From Terebella lapidaria (Eukaryota; Annelida; Polychaeta; Terebellida; Terebellidae), in contig OX424564.1 in assembly GCA_949152475.1 (NCBI GenBank), positions 28,580,165 through 28,644,164 of the forward strand: DNA of 64,000 nucleotides, given 5' to 3'. The notes beneath the pieces were generated by a model, which saw only the letters and a program-made list of their open reading frames with translations, was not told the origin of the DNA and ran no database searches. The stretch's first letter is position 1. Each line of letters begins with the position of its first letter. Shown piece after piece: positions 47,201-58,199 of this stretch. Made by a program: the position numbers and the translations under genes.

Positions 47201-50200
47201 GTCCGTCCGTGTGACCACTGATCGTCTGCTGGATGCAGTGACTCTCAACTTTACTGTCCTGTGAGTGTTCACAACTGTCTCCCCCTCGATCTCTCTTCTA
47301 TCTGTTGCGACAGTAGAGTAGAGCACAGCTCTTCCAACCTGGGACAGAGAGGACTGATAAATGACGATGATTGCATGAGGCAGGTTGCCTGCCTCTAGAC
47401 CAGAGCTGATTGCCTCCACCTAGTCACCGCAGTGAAGGGGGAGGAGAGGAACTCTGGAGGAACATATGTCGTTTGGCAGTGTGTGCCGTGTCCTGGCACA
47501 GAGTCACTCAACTCACCTTCGCCTGTGGACGGACCCCTGATAAAGGTTGTCGGTGACACAGCCTCGATGCGTTGATGCCGCACCCACCCGGCTGTCCGTC
47601 CATACGTCTGCCTCGTCGCCTTAGGCCCCCGCTGGCACTAGCTCAAAGCCATCTAGATAAGGGGACCCAGGAGATTGGGTACCTGCATGGCAAAAGGAGA
47701 CACATAGTACCTAAAGGTCCACAAGCCGAACTTGGGGGTCCATCACTTGGTCATGTTCCCTAATCATGTGTGCAACATAAAAACTTCGCTATGACCAAGC
47801 CCCGGATGAGAGTCGAGAGCTGAGACTTGAGAGCGAGAAAGAGAGAAAGGTGCTGATAATAAAGTTTTGTCGTGGTGTCTTTTTGTCTAGGCGTGAGAAG
47901 GAAAGTACCGCCATGCATAGAAACACTTTTATCTGTAGATTTATTCACATCGGCTCTATATTTGGAGCTTCAATTTAGCAGATTAGCTTTTGACATCACC
48001 AAATCTACGGACTTTAATGAGTATCACACACTTCATACCTAGTTCTTTTTTTTATTATCATGATTATACACAGGGCAGAATTATATATGAACCTCAACTG
48101 ATAAAATGCTAAGTGGAATGCCAGCCACGAACATTACTGATTATAGGAGAGAGACTTCACTCTCAAGGGTCTTTTAAACAATCGTCATCGCCAGCATTCT
48201 ATATTATTCGATGACAGACGTCACCGGAGAGATCAGTACAATAGGCATCAACGATAGCACATCGAAAATTGAGAAAGAATAAAAGAAAGAAGAAAAGGCC
48301 TCGGGACGGCAGTGGAAAAGTGCTGGATTATCGACTCGCGAACAAGAAGAAGTCGATGCCAACGCCTGACTTCACTTTTCTCGGTTCCATCTGTCGCACG
48401 GGGGCAAATCAAACAGTGCTCGCCTGGAGAAAATCTATAAGATCCAAATAAATATGTATGTCGATGGCTATTCGTGCCTATGATGCTTCTATGTGTAGCC
48501 AGCTACCGCCAGATCGCATGCAGACTTTGCCCGTGCTCTGCGCTTGATAGATCTAAAAGTAGCAGCGGAGAATACCATAGAATAGGTGCATGGGCGATTT
48601 CAACGCTGCAGAATGGAATGTCTGTCTGTCTCTCTGTCGGGTTGGGTTGTGGGGGGGGGGGGGGGCATGGGAGGGGCGCCATAAACAGTATAAAGAGTAG
48701 AGAAAAACACATGGATACATACAGCTGGCACTATGCGGGAGGGACATAGGCAGCAGACAATCACCTATCATTCGTGCCTCTGCAGACAATGCTCGTGCAG
48801 ACGTCGGTCGTCGTCAGCAACGATCATCATGCAGCAAAACGCCAATATTCTCGATTCTACTTTCCCTAACCAGCTATTGCAATCGAACCACAGCACAAGA
48901 TGATCGATGCCTCTGCGCTTGGCATTCAATTGTTGCCATCGGCAGCCGGTTGGATCCATCCATTTAGCGAGCCAATTTTTATCTCCATTCTTCTTTTTTT
49001 TTTCCATTTCAATTCCAAGATGTTGCCTGCTGCCAGCGGAAAACTCAGTGGAACAAATGGGCTTGATTCTGCCGTTCATTGCCATTCCCCTGAAACAATA
49101 TGCTTCTCAATGTTTTAGCAAACTGGTACCTAAGGCAAATTGTACAAACTGTAGTATATTTTCTTCAACTGCATGTATAGGTAATTGTTCCATCAATATG
49201 GCATAAATGGCATCAGTTCTAATATTACTACACATTGTATTTTTGAAACACTAGGTATATGAATCAATATCTCCTGTGGAGAATTTATTTTCTTTAAATT
49301 TGTTGAGATTTGATCATACCTTTTGAATTATATATACTCATGTAATATTAAATATCTCAAGTGTTTTAAAGGCCAAGGAATTCAGCTTTGTATCACAATA
49401 ATCAGGCCTGATAGATTTACAATCATTAAAAATGTTTTTTGTGCAAAACCTAAAAATTGAAATGGTCATTTTATTCATTCAAATATCAGCAAATATTTCA
49501 ACACTTTCACTCAATGTTTACACCTTCACTGTTTATAATCAGAATTATTTATGGGTATTGGCAGTGCAATTATTCATGTTTATTCCATGGGAGAAAAAAA
49601 ACGTGGAACAGTTACCGTAATCAATTATTTCCTGCTGGCATACACTGTGTGGAGCACATGATATTTGTACAGCCACTTAACCGTATAAACAGATAATTAT
49701 AACTTACACAATATTTGCTAAGGTTGAATGCCTAATTTGTTGTGACTGGAAGGCAACAATACTGCTGAAGGGGTGCGAGAGGGGGGGGGGGGGGTAATGA
49801 ATTTACAACTGTAATGTGGCGAAGAGGGGGGGGGGGGGGTTCCACTGTCCAGGGGGTCAATTCTGACAATATACATTGTGCAACATGCACTATTGAAGAA
49901 ATGGCACCAAGCAAATGATCTACTTTGTGCAATCATGTTGCTTTAATACTGGTTTACAGGCATAATTATGTCATAGATTTCACAGAGAAGACAGATGTTA
50001 TGCAATACGGCAGTTTACCACCATATTTCAGCGAGAAAAATAAGAAATCATTTTTATAAGAAGAATAACAAATTTAAAATGATTTTGATATGATACACTA
50101 GTATTTGAGGTTTTTAGTAGTTTGTTGTGTAAAATTTTGAATAAATGCACCATAGATGCACCATATGCCAATCTTTAAACTTTTTTTTCTTTCAATTTTT

Positions 50201-52856
50201 TTTTCCAACTATAAAAGCACATACATGTACACACAGAAAGGTATTAAACAGGAAATTCATCATTGCCATATATGTCAAGAACATGACCACTATTTAGAAT
50301 AGGTATAACTTCCCCTCAAGCAGCAACTCTTAGTTTCAAGGAAAAAAAAGCAAGAAACACAGCACAAAGGTAAGACTCCGAGGAAGATTACGGTTCAACT
50401 GCATCTGTAGAATACTGGTGTTCTGCACATAAAACAAGAAGAGAATGGACGAGAAATTCGGCCTGCATCTTATGTGTACTGACAATTTCCAGATACATGT
50501 TTCCCCAAATCACAAACGAAACACACAAAATGCCATTACTTTCTTAATTCTTGCGGGACACGGGTCACGATTTGAGTGAAATGGCGATAGCAGCATCGAT
50601 AATTTATTGCTTGACTTAACAATATGCATTCATTACTGAATTGAGGATGGGCTGGGGAAAATTTCTGACTGTGTGGAATATTCGAGATCTATTGAATAAA
50701 ATGAATGAATGAATGAATGATGAATTTATGTGGTACATCCCTGTTAAAATCCCCTGATATTGCCATATCCAAACAGGCACTCCAACAATATGCCACTGTA
50801 ATCATGGCACCTTTCTGTGCATTTCTCCCTGATAATGAAAATTTCAATGAAGAAGATTGAAATTTAGATATTAAAAATTTTCAGGGAGAGAAGTGGGAAA
50901 CCAGTCATTGTCCATCAGACATTTTAGACTGTTGCAAATGTTTCAGCCATGCATATATATATGCTGGTACGGAGCCCAATAAATCACTCAATGGGATTGA
51001 TCGACCTAAATTCCATGCAACAATGGCATACTAGTACTTGCCTTTGAACATGTCAATATGCCATAGATAGAAAATTGACTAAGTACGGTAGACTGCATGG
51101 CATTTACCACAGGTTGGAACACCATAATATTGGAGAATTTAAGCTTCACATAGAGTTGTAACTATTGTGAAACATTGTTCTGATATTTAAAAATCACGTT
51201 ATGACATGGCGAGTGGAAAACGTAGCTTAAACTCTCCATTTTAGCTGATTTTAATGTTTCTATAATTTATAGACATTGCTTGGCTACGATTTAAGCATGA
51301 TGCATTGAAGAAGAATTCCTTTTTTGTACATTCACATCAGTGTTATATCATGAAAGCCTGCATTTCTTAATAATGATATGATAGCATTGGTGTGTCAAAA
51401 TCACAACTTCCAAATCAGAAATATCTTGGCTATGTCAAACGTTTTGGGAACAGGACAATGTTCCCATGACCATCCCTGAGTCTGTTTTGGGTTGGCCAAC
51501 TATAGCCATGATAATATATTATGTACCTGTATCTCATGAAGGATACATTATGATTAGGCAAAGTCACCTCAACAATCCATCCAAAACCTGTCCAGAACAT
51601 ATTCAGCTTTGCTGTTATTGTGTAAACCCTACTGGAATATGGTTTGATGGCCACAATGGGTGTTTGACATGTGGTGAAATTTTTTCCTGTCCCCGGTGCT
51701 CAAACAAGGTGCCATTTCATCAAGTTCGTGACCGAAAATTGCACACAGATTATTCCATTTCAGAGAATTAATTTTCTTCTTGGACCTAAACTTAAGATTA
51801 CTAATACACCGTTTAGTCAAGTTATTCAAAAAACAAAACATTCGCACTCCAGAAAAAAAATAGACTTTGGAAGGTTTGGAATTTTTGGCAATAAATTTTT
51901 TTTTTATAAATTTTCCTCAAACCCGGATGTTTAGAATCTATAAGTTCACCTAAGGATGTGGTTAACTACTAATCAGTGGTACTTGGACATCACAGTAATA
52001 AATCCCTGATCCACAAATGATCCATGGCGAGTATGTTTTTGATGGGTTAGCTATGAAAGCGTATTGTATTGGTGACAGGATTTTTTTTTTTACGAGTTTA
52101 ATTTTGCAGGCTTGAATTTACAATGGCTTATGGACTATATTTATACAAACATTTATTCCAGTGTATAATCACAGATATTCATAGTCATATTAAAAGTACG
52201 CATGACGAATAAAAAGATACACATATACTCGTCTATGCATGCATGTACCGGATGAAATCCACTTGGTCACATGCATACGTACTTGTAACCCTGGGCAAGG
52301 CACACGTACGTCTTTTATTGATTTCATTTCAGTAGCTTATTCTAGGTACCGTACCAACACTTACCAATGTCTCCTACGAAAAACAAAACGTCGACTACGT
52401 TTTCCCCGAGTCATGATACGAGGCAAAATTATAACATACATGGCCAGTCTCTGCTTATACACAGTAGTTTGAAGAGGATGGACTTTGTCAGACAGCAAAT
52501 GCCCTGGAAATATCCTAGCATTGATATACAATCAACTGGGCATTCGATTTGATCGAAAGCCCTAGGGCTTTTCGATCCCATCGAAAGCCCTCCTGGATTT
52601 GTTTACGCCGTTCCGTTTACCTCCCTCCAAATCCGGAATATTTTGTAAACCATATTCAATTTTTAGAACAAATTACAAGACATCTTATTCACTGCAATAG
52701 ATCTACACTGAACTAGAACGATGATTGATAAATTTATAAAATTTTATTTAATAGATCTACAACATTTTCACATTAATTACAAACAATTTTTATAATGAGT
52801 ATATCTACTGTGATACACAATTGTCACCTGGCTTTGCTACCTCAACTTGTCAAGTC
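44232..52856. other. Non-coding interval up to the recombinase gene
   Basis: No supportable gene. It includes a perfect 28-base palindrome at 44,301-44,328, a GC-richer and TGCCA-rich part at about 44.7-49.2 kb, four of the poly-G tracts, and AT-rich sequence from 49.8 to 52.8 kb. A 27-base near-palindrome (GATCGAAAGCCCT with AGGGCTTTTCGATC) is at 52,551-52,577 and its half is repeated just after. The last part must hold the promoter of the plus-strand gene, which I cannot pin down. Confidence 0.5.
44301..44328. repeat. Perfect 28-base palindrome
   Basis: The half-site ATAATGTCCAAGAA is followed directly by its reverse complement, with the axis at GAATTC. A further ATAATGTCCAA half occurs near 44,392, so it may be a remnant of a foldback element. 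Confidence 0.8.
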
Positions 52857-55769
52857 ATGGCTAGACGTGTTGAACACGGTGATATTGTTATTTACAAAAA
52901 TCAACTGTGCACAGTCACTGAAGTGATACCAGTACTCGGATGGCATGAGTTCAAGGTCACAAATATAGTTTCTGGAGAAGTCATGAATGCCAAGAGAAGA
53001 GAACTGACATATCCAGAGCTGGCTGATCTAAGGGTGGAAGACCTTGGGTTCTTGAGTACTGAGGATTTCGAAGAACCGTTCAACAATGATGAGCAATTGC
53101 CTGTTGATAACGAAGCCCCAGCCCCCACGGGAGATCCGGAGCCTGTAGCTGCTGACGCTGAGCTCGAGGCCGGCCCTTCCACCTCGACTGAGCCGGACAG
53201 ACGGGACGACATGGCGACGGCTGCTGTCACTGCTGAGCCCCCGGGTCGTTTTCGTGATGTGACAGACGACGACTTGGATCGCCTCGAGAGAGAAAACACA
53301 AGTAAATCGACGGACAACCAAACTAAGTGGGCAGTAAAAATGTTCCGAGGTGTGTAATTATCATGTATTTTATTTGTTTAGAAGGATAATATATGAATCG
53401 TGGGTCGATTTTTGAAAAGTACATTCAGAGACGCTGACATTTTGAGCATGGCGATGTTGTTGTTCGTTGACATTTGCATAGAATATGCTAATGAACCAAG
53501 GCGGCCTGTGATTGGGCGAAAGTTTCTGGCCAGATAATGGCGACTTATCCGTTTCGAAATATCCACAAATATAGTGCATATCCGCGGCCGATTTATCGAG
53601 AGAATCTGCTATGGATAATTATATCTTATCCATCACTCAAATCTACAATACCTCTTCTCTGCATTAACTAACCTGATTTGCGATGCATCATCTGTACAAA
53701 CTCAGGATACTGCCGTTTTTTCATCAATCCTTGTCCACGCGACGTTGTCCTCACGCCGTCGGGTACTGTATTCCTTGGGCATGGCGGGGAAGCTGAACCG
53801 AGAGAAAGCGTGCACACGCATATAGTTCGCTCGGAAATATACATTTGTCATTCCGATATCCAACCAAAATAAAGTTGTTTTCAGCAAGCCAACACATTAT
53901 CTTTCCTCTTGCTATACACGTTTCCACGTGACAACCCCACATTCCTTCGCAATAGGCTTGGAAACACCAACATACAATGAAACAAAATCCAACCAGCGCC
54001 GTTCAAAACTCAACCGTCTCTGAATGCCGCGATTTGAATAATTTAAGGGGTCATGTCAAAACGTACTAGTAACAGAATGGCTTTCAATGCACCTGTGTCG
54101 AACCACACACACAAAATTCCCAGATGATTTAATTAAATACATTTTTCCAACAGAGTGGTTGGTTAGTCGTAACTCTGATGTCAGCTTTGAGTCGGCAGAT
54201 CCGGCTCTACTGGATCAACTACTGGCCTCATTTTACGCTGCCGTGAAACCCGGTCAGATATCTGAATCCCAGTCCTACTCCAAATCATCATACGTCAACA
54301 TTCGTGCGGCCCTCAATCGCCATCTACGTGCCCCGCCCCACTGTAGAAACATCAACATAATGACAGGTGATATAGGCCCCCATGCATAGGCCTATATACT
54401 GATGCTTATATGGCTAGGCTATATAGCCCATTGATCAATGCCTTCATGCCTAAATTCATAAGCCTACATCATAATAAAAATCAATCCAATGAATACATAA
54501 CAACAACAATAAATAAATAAAGAAACAACATTTTATTCCACTCAATTTGGCTCACAAGTAAGACTATATTTTTTGTCATTCATTATTTATATGCGGGCAA
54601 TCCAGACACCATCTTCAAGAGGAGCAACAGTGTGTTCACTGGTATTATCCGGTCAATGAGAAAGCAGGGGCTGGACAAAACTGAACACAAGGCTGCAATA
54701 TCTGATGTCGACTTCGACAAACTCTACACGACGGAGACCCTGAGCAACAACACTCCATGGTCACTCCTGTACAAAGTGTACTTCGAGGTGTCTCTCCATT
54801 TCTGTCGTCGTGGGCGTGAAGGACTGAGGGAGCTCCGTCCGGAATCTTTCACTTTCTCAACTGATGAGAACAACGCCGAGTACGCTGAGATGGCGTATCA
54901 TGAGTTCGAAAAACGAAAAACTGGAACAGACAAAATCACAAACGAGAAACAAGTAAATTATCAATATCCATTTCCTTTCATTCACATATCAGCATGGCAG
55001 CAAACATGCGTTGCCCCTTATCCTGTTACTATTAGATATATTAAATTACCTCATCACCCTTTTACAGGGTCGGATGTATGCACAGCCTGGTCCGCGATGT
55101 CCCTTGACAAGCCTGAGGAAGTACATGAACCTTCGAAACAAAAGCTGTGAAGCATTTTTCCAGTTTCCCAAGCGGAACTGGAAGGCAGGCGATGAGATCT
55201 GGTTCAATAACCAGCCGATGGGGAAAAACAGCCTAGGAGAGATGATGTCCCGCATTAGCAAGGCAGCTGGCTTGAGTCGCACATATACAAACCACTGCAT
55301 CAGAGCCACAGCCATAACACGACTTTGCCAAGCGGGTGTTGACAGCACCGCAGTCACAACTATCTCCGGTCACAAATCCGTCGAGTCGTTGAAGCCATAC
55401 TTGGCTGGCCCATCTTCAGTCCAGAAGAGAGCCATGTCTCAGATTCTGAGCACCCCTTCGCAAAATGTATCAGTCCCGCCCCCAGTCAGTCCACCTGTTC
55501 CTTTGTCAGAGATCCACGCTCCGATGTCTGGCACAGATGCCCGTCATGCTGGGTCATTCACACTCCCACCGTCAGGGGTTTTTCCACAGGTTCCATTCCA
55601 ACCTATGCAAGGGGTGCAGGGAGTAGGCCCCAATGCTCTTCAGGTACCAGCAGTCCAGCATGCAGTTCAGCACGCAGTTCACATGCCCGCACAACTTTCC
55701 TTCACTGGAGCCACATTCAACGGCAATGTGAACATTTATACATGCAACCAAACCTGTGCACCAAAGTGA
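52857..55769 (+). CDS. Crypton-type tyrosine recombinase (YR) gene, four exons
   Basis: Exons 52,857-53,349, 54,154-54,366, 54,606-54,952 and 55,068-55,769 join in phase with GT/AG introns into 584 residues. The ATG at 52,857 opens MARRVEHGDIVIYKN, a small beta-rich-looking N-terminal part (to about residue 65); an acidic Pro/Ala linker and a basic KWAVKMFREW segment follow. Residues about 165-235 look like the SAM-like DNA-binding N-domain of tyrosine recombinases, and about 260-465 like the catalytic domain. A first Arg lies in HFCRRGREGLRELRP (303-306), then HCIR (His427, Arg430), GHKS (His453) and Tyr462 in SLKPY, so the catalytic set is complete. A ~120-residue Pro-rich tail follows. Genes of this kind are either Crypton transposons or domesticated derivatives in animals; no terminal repeats are visible. 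AATAAA lies near 55,893. The gene is convergent with SF3B3. Confidence 0.8.
53350..54153 (+). other. Intron 1 of the recombinase gene
   Basis: This 804-base intron starts GTGTGT and ends CCAACAG. It has a moderately GC-rich patch at 53,480-53,830 with short open frames on both strands (for example a minus-strand frame containing MPKEYSTRRREDNVAWTRIDEK). I recognise none of them and do not call a gene. Confidence 0.55.
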
Positions 55770-56213
55770 TTCTATGATGATCGCTCAATGAATAAGGTTT
55801 TTTGCAGTTTCAATCTGCCGCAATTCTTTACCAGTTCATAGGCTGTATGTTTGTAGGCATATGCTATATAAGCCGTCGTCTATTCGATCACAAATAAATG
55901 ATCAGCTTTTCGCATTGTGTCTGTTTAGCACTATCACCTAGTGGACTCCTTTGAGACGCTCCCTCATTACGTCATCGTCGGTGGCGGAGGGGGTGAAAAG
56001 GAACAGCGCTTCTGCATCTTGACAGTCGATCAATAATTTCACGTTATATTGCGTTTCTACCCTGGACCGCCTCTGAGTCACCTGAGTTCGGGCGGTCTTG
56101 CTGTTCGACCCGGCGTTATCGAGTGCAAAATTATAGCCAGAAATCGGTGTGATTTTCTTCTTTTCTTTGTTTTATCAGGCATAAAATCAAGAACAAGTGA
56201 TTTATGTTATAAT

Positions 56214-56380
56214 AGGGATTAATCCTGCATTCTCGGGCATTGCAGTCCTACAAACAATCTCGGGTAAAATGACTCTGTCAAAAGCCCTCCGTCGCTTCGC
56301 TCCGTCGGGCTATTGACGTTGTCATTTTCCCCTCGATTGTTTGTAGGACTGCAATGCCCTCGAACGCAGGCTCAATCCCT
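56214..56380. mobile_element. 167-bp foldback element
   Basis: The left arm (AGGGATTAATCCTGC, GGGCATTGCAGTCCTACAAA, CAATC, AAAATGAC) is repeated in reverse at 56,321-56,380 with a few mismatches; arms are about 60 bases round a ~47-base centre that is itself partly self-complementary (AGCCCTCCGTCG / CCGTCGGGCT). This is typical of a MITE-like foldback insertion. A clear target duplication was not identified. Confidence 0.7.
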
Positions 56381-56975
56381 GAATTTCAATCCGTTTATAG
56401 CCCATGGAACTATACAAGAGAAGTACCCAGCCCCTTGTATAACCCAATGAGCTAATCCTTATTTAGCTCATTGGTATAACCCATGGGCTTTTTATATCCA
56501 AAAAGGGGCCTAAATACGTGGGATACCCGTCCCGGTAGTCTACTTCCGACTCGGTGATTAACTTTTTTTTTTGTTTCATGTTAGCAGTTAGAAGTAGAAC
56601 TTCAATATCATTACGACCTGTGGATAAGCTGTATACGTTTATTAGTGGCTTTTGTGAATTAGTTCCGTTGAAAATTTGTCTGTAAGTAGGTACGAACGAC
56701 AAAGTTTCAAAGGAACTATTGTGAATGGCAATGTTTTGAGATGTGACTGCAGAATGTCAGTGTTGAACTACCATATTATCGCTCAGATCAGAACCAACTT
56801 ACAAGGAACGATCTACGGTTATTGACATGTTACAATGCCAAGTGTATCACGATTGTTATTATATCTTCTCCTTTTCCCCATGGATTTCATTTAATCAAGC
56901 CTAACCTATTGAATATAGGTGTGTCCAGAAAGTTTTCGCAACTTGGCGCAAAAATATCATGTATTTCATATCTTG

Positions 56976-57099
56976 CTCAACAGGTGGCGGTAACTTCGAT
57001 CTCATGATAAAACCAAAGATTCACACAACAGGTGGCAGCACTGCTTTGGTTTTTTCCGTGTTTCAACTTTCAGATTCGACCAACAGGTAGCGACACTAT
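56976..57099 (+). promoter_or_regulatory. Three spaced CTCF-like motifs
   Basis: CAACAGGTGGCGGTAAC, CAACAGGTGGCAGCACTGC and CAACAGGTAGCGACACTATC occur in the same orientation about 50 bases apart. They resemble the bilaterian CTCF core (YAGRKGGCRS), the middle one best. They lie between two convergent genes, where a boundary element would be plausible. The match is by eye only. Confidence 0.35.
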
Positions 57100-58199
57100 C
57101 GACATTCCAATTTTATCTCGTTTTCTAAATTTTTTTTTTCTTCAAGTTGCAAAACATCCTTTAGGGTTTCACTCCAAACTGGATCATGGGGTTAATGACT
57201 GTAGTTCGGATATAAGGGGCAGGTGAATCATGGTCATTGTTTCGTTTGTCCAATTTTGGGCAGCTTTATTGCCAAGGCTTAAACAATGGCCAAGATCCAC
57301 AACAATCAGTCTCTTCATGTGTAACAATGTGCTTATCTGGAAATCAAGTCAAATTCACTATACTGAATGTATTATATTTTATGAAGATTACGTATGTGAC
57401 AGAATGATTGTAGTTAATCTGAAATAAAATACTACTACTTGCAATTTGGCTTAATTTATCATAATTTTTAATTATTTCAAATCTAAAATTACCCTGTGCT
57501 AACACCTCTTGAATGATTGTTCATATCAAAGATCCATGTTAGTAACCAGGTATTTTGATTGTCTTTTGCAAATATCAAACAAGAGATGAGGCCACCAGAT
57601 TTGAGTGATTCAACAGCATTCCTTTGTGGAATTGTAAAATTCAGCAAATTTCAAGTCGTGAGGTGCTATAGGGCAGCAAAGTTATGTGCTGTCATAGTGC
57701 GATTTTGGCATGTTTGGTGACAAACATGTTTTTGCTTATTTTGAGTACAACTCACATAAGTTAGGTAGCACAAACGGTGTACATCTGTTTGTCACCAAAA
57801 TCACACCGTGACGGCATGCCACTTTGCAGCCCTCTAAACAACAAGAACAAATCTGATATCACATCATATATATAGATTTATTCACATGTATCCACACTGT
57901 AACATTTAGTACTTTACAATACAAAATCTAGTGCCATATCTACAAGCAACAATATGCATTTCCTCAAGGCCTTTCTGACAATGACAAATGAGACATGTTT
58001 AAGAAATGCTCCAGAATGAACACATTTTAAATATCCCACTGGGTCATGATTTCTTTCTCGAAATGAATGTACACACAATATTTTATTATTCTTTTTATTT
58101 ATAAATGATGCACTCAAAAAAAAAAATGAATGAAAAACATGAATAATATAGAGTCCAAGTGTTTATATGGATCATGATGATTGATGATTGTTTTAACAT

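Larger units (their letters stand above)
29530..49839. repeat. Cluster of fourteen poly-G/poly-C tracts (14-23 bases each)
   Basis: Runs of G or C on the plus strand lie at about 29,530-29,549, 30,801-30,815, 31,031-31,053, 34,812-34,826, 36,118-36,140, 36,775-36,791, 37,070-37,084, 41,069-41,083, 41,504-41,517, 43,035-43,048, 45,221-45,236, 48,651-48,665, 49,781-49,794 and 49,826-49,839. Outside this interval I see only 3,466-3,478 and 59,526-59,548 of similar length. Exact lengths may be affected by sequencing of homopolymers. Confidence 0.9.
55770..58199. other. Intergenic region between convergent genes
   Basis: It contains the 3' UTR of the recombinase gene (AATAAA near 55,893) and that of SF3B3 on the minus strand (AATAAA-type signals near 58,097, 58,082 and 57,877). 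A foldback element is at 56,214-56,380. A local inverted repeat round GAGCTAATCCTTATTTAGCTC is near 56,450, with TATAGCCCATGG and its reverse flanking it. Three CTCF-like motifs are at 56,976-57,099. No coding frame is supported. Confidence 0.55.

Noticed and set aside
51466..51771. Cys-containing plus-strand frame (CLTCGEIFSCPRC)
   Set aside because: The Cys pairs look finger-like, but no His/Cys partners follow at a suitable distance and the region is AT-rich with no splice context.
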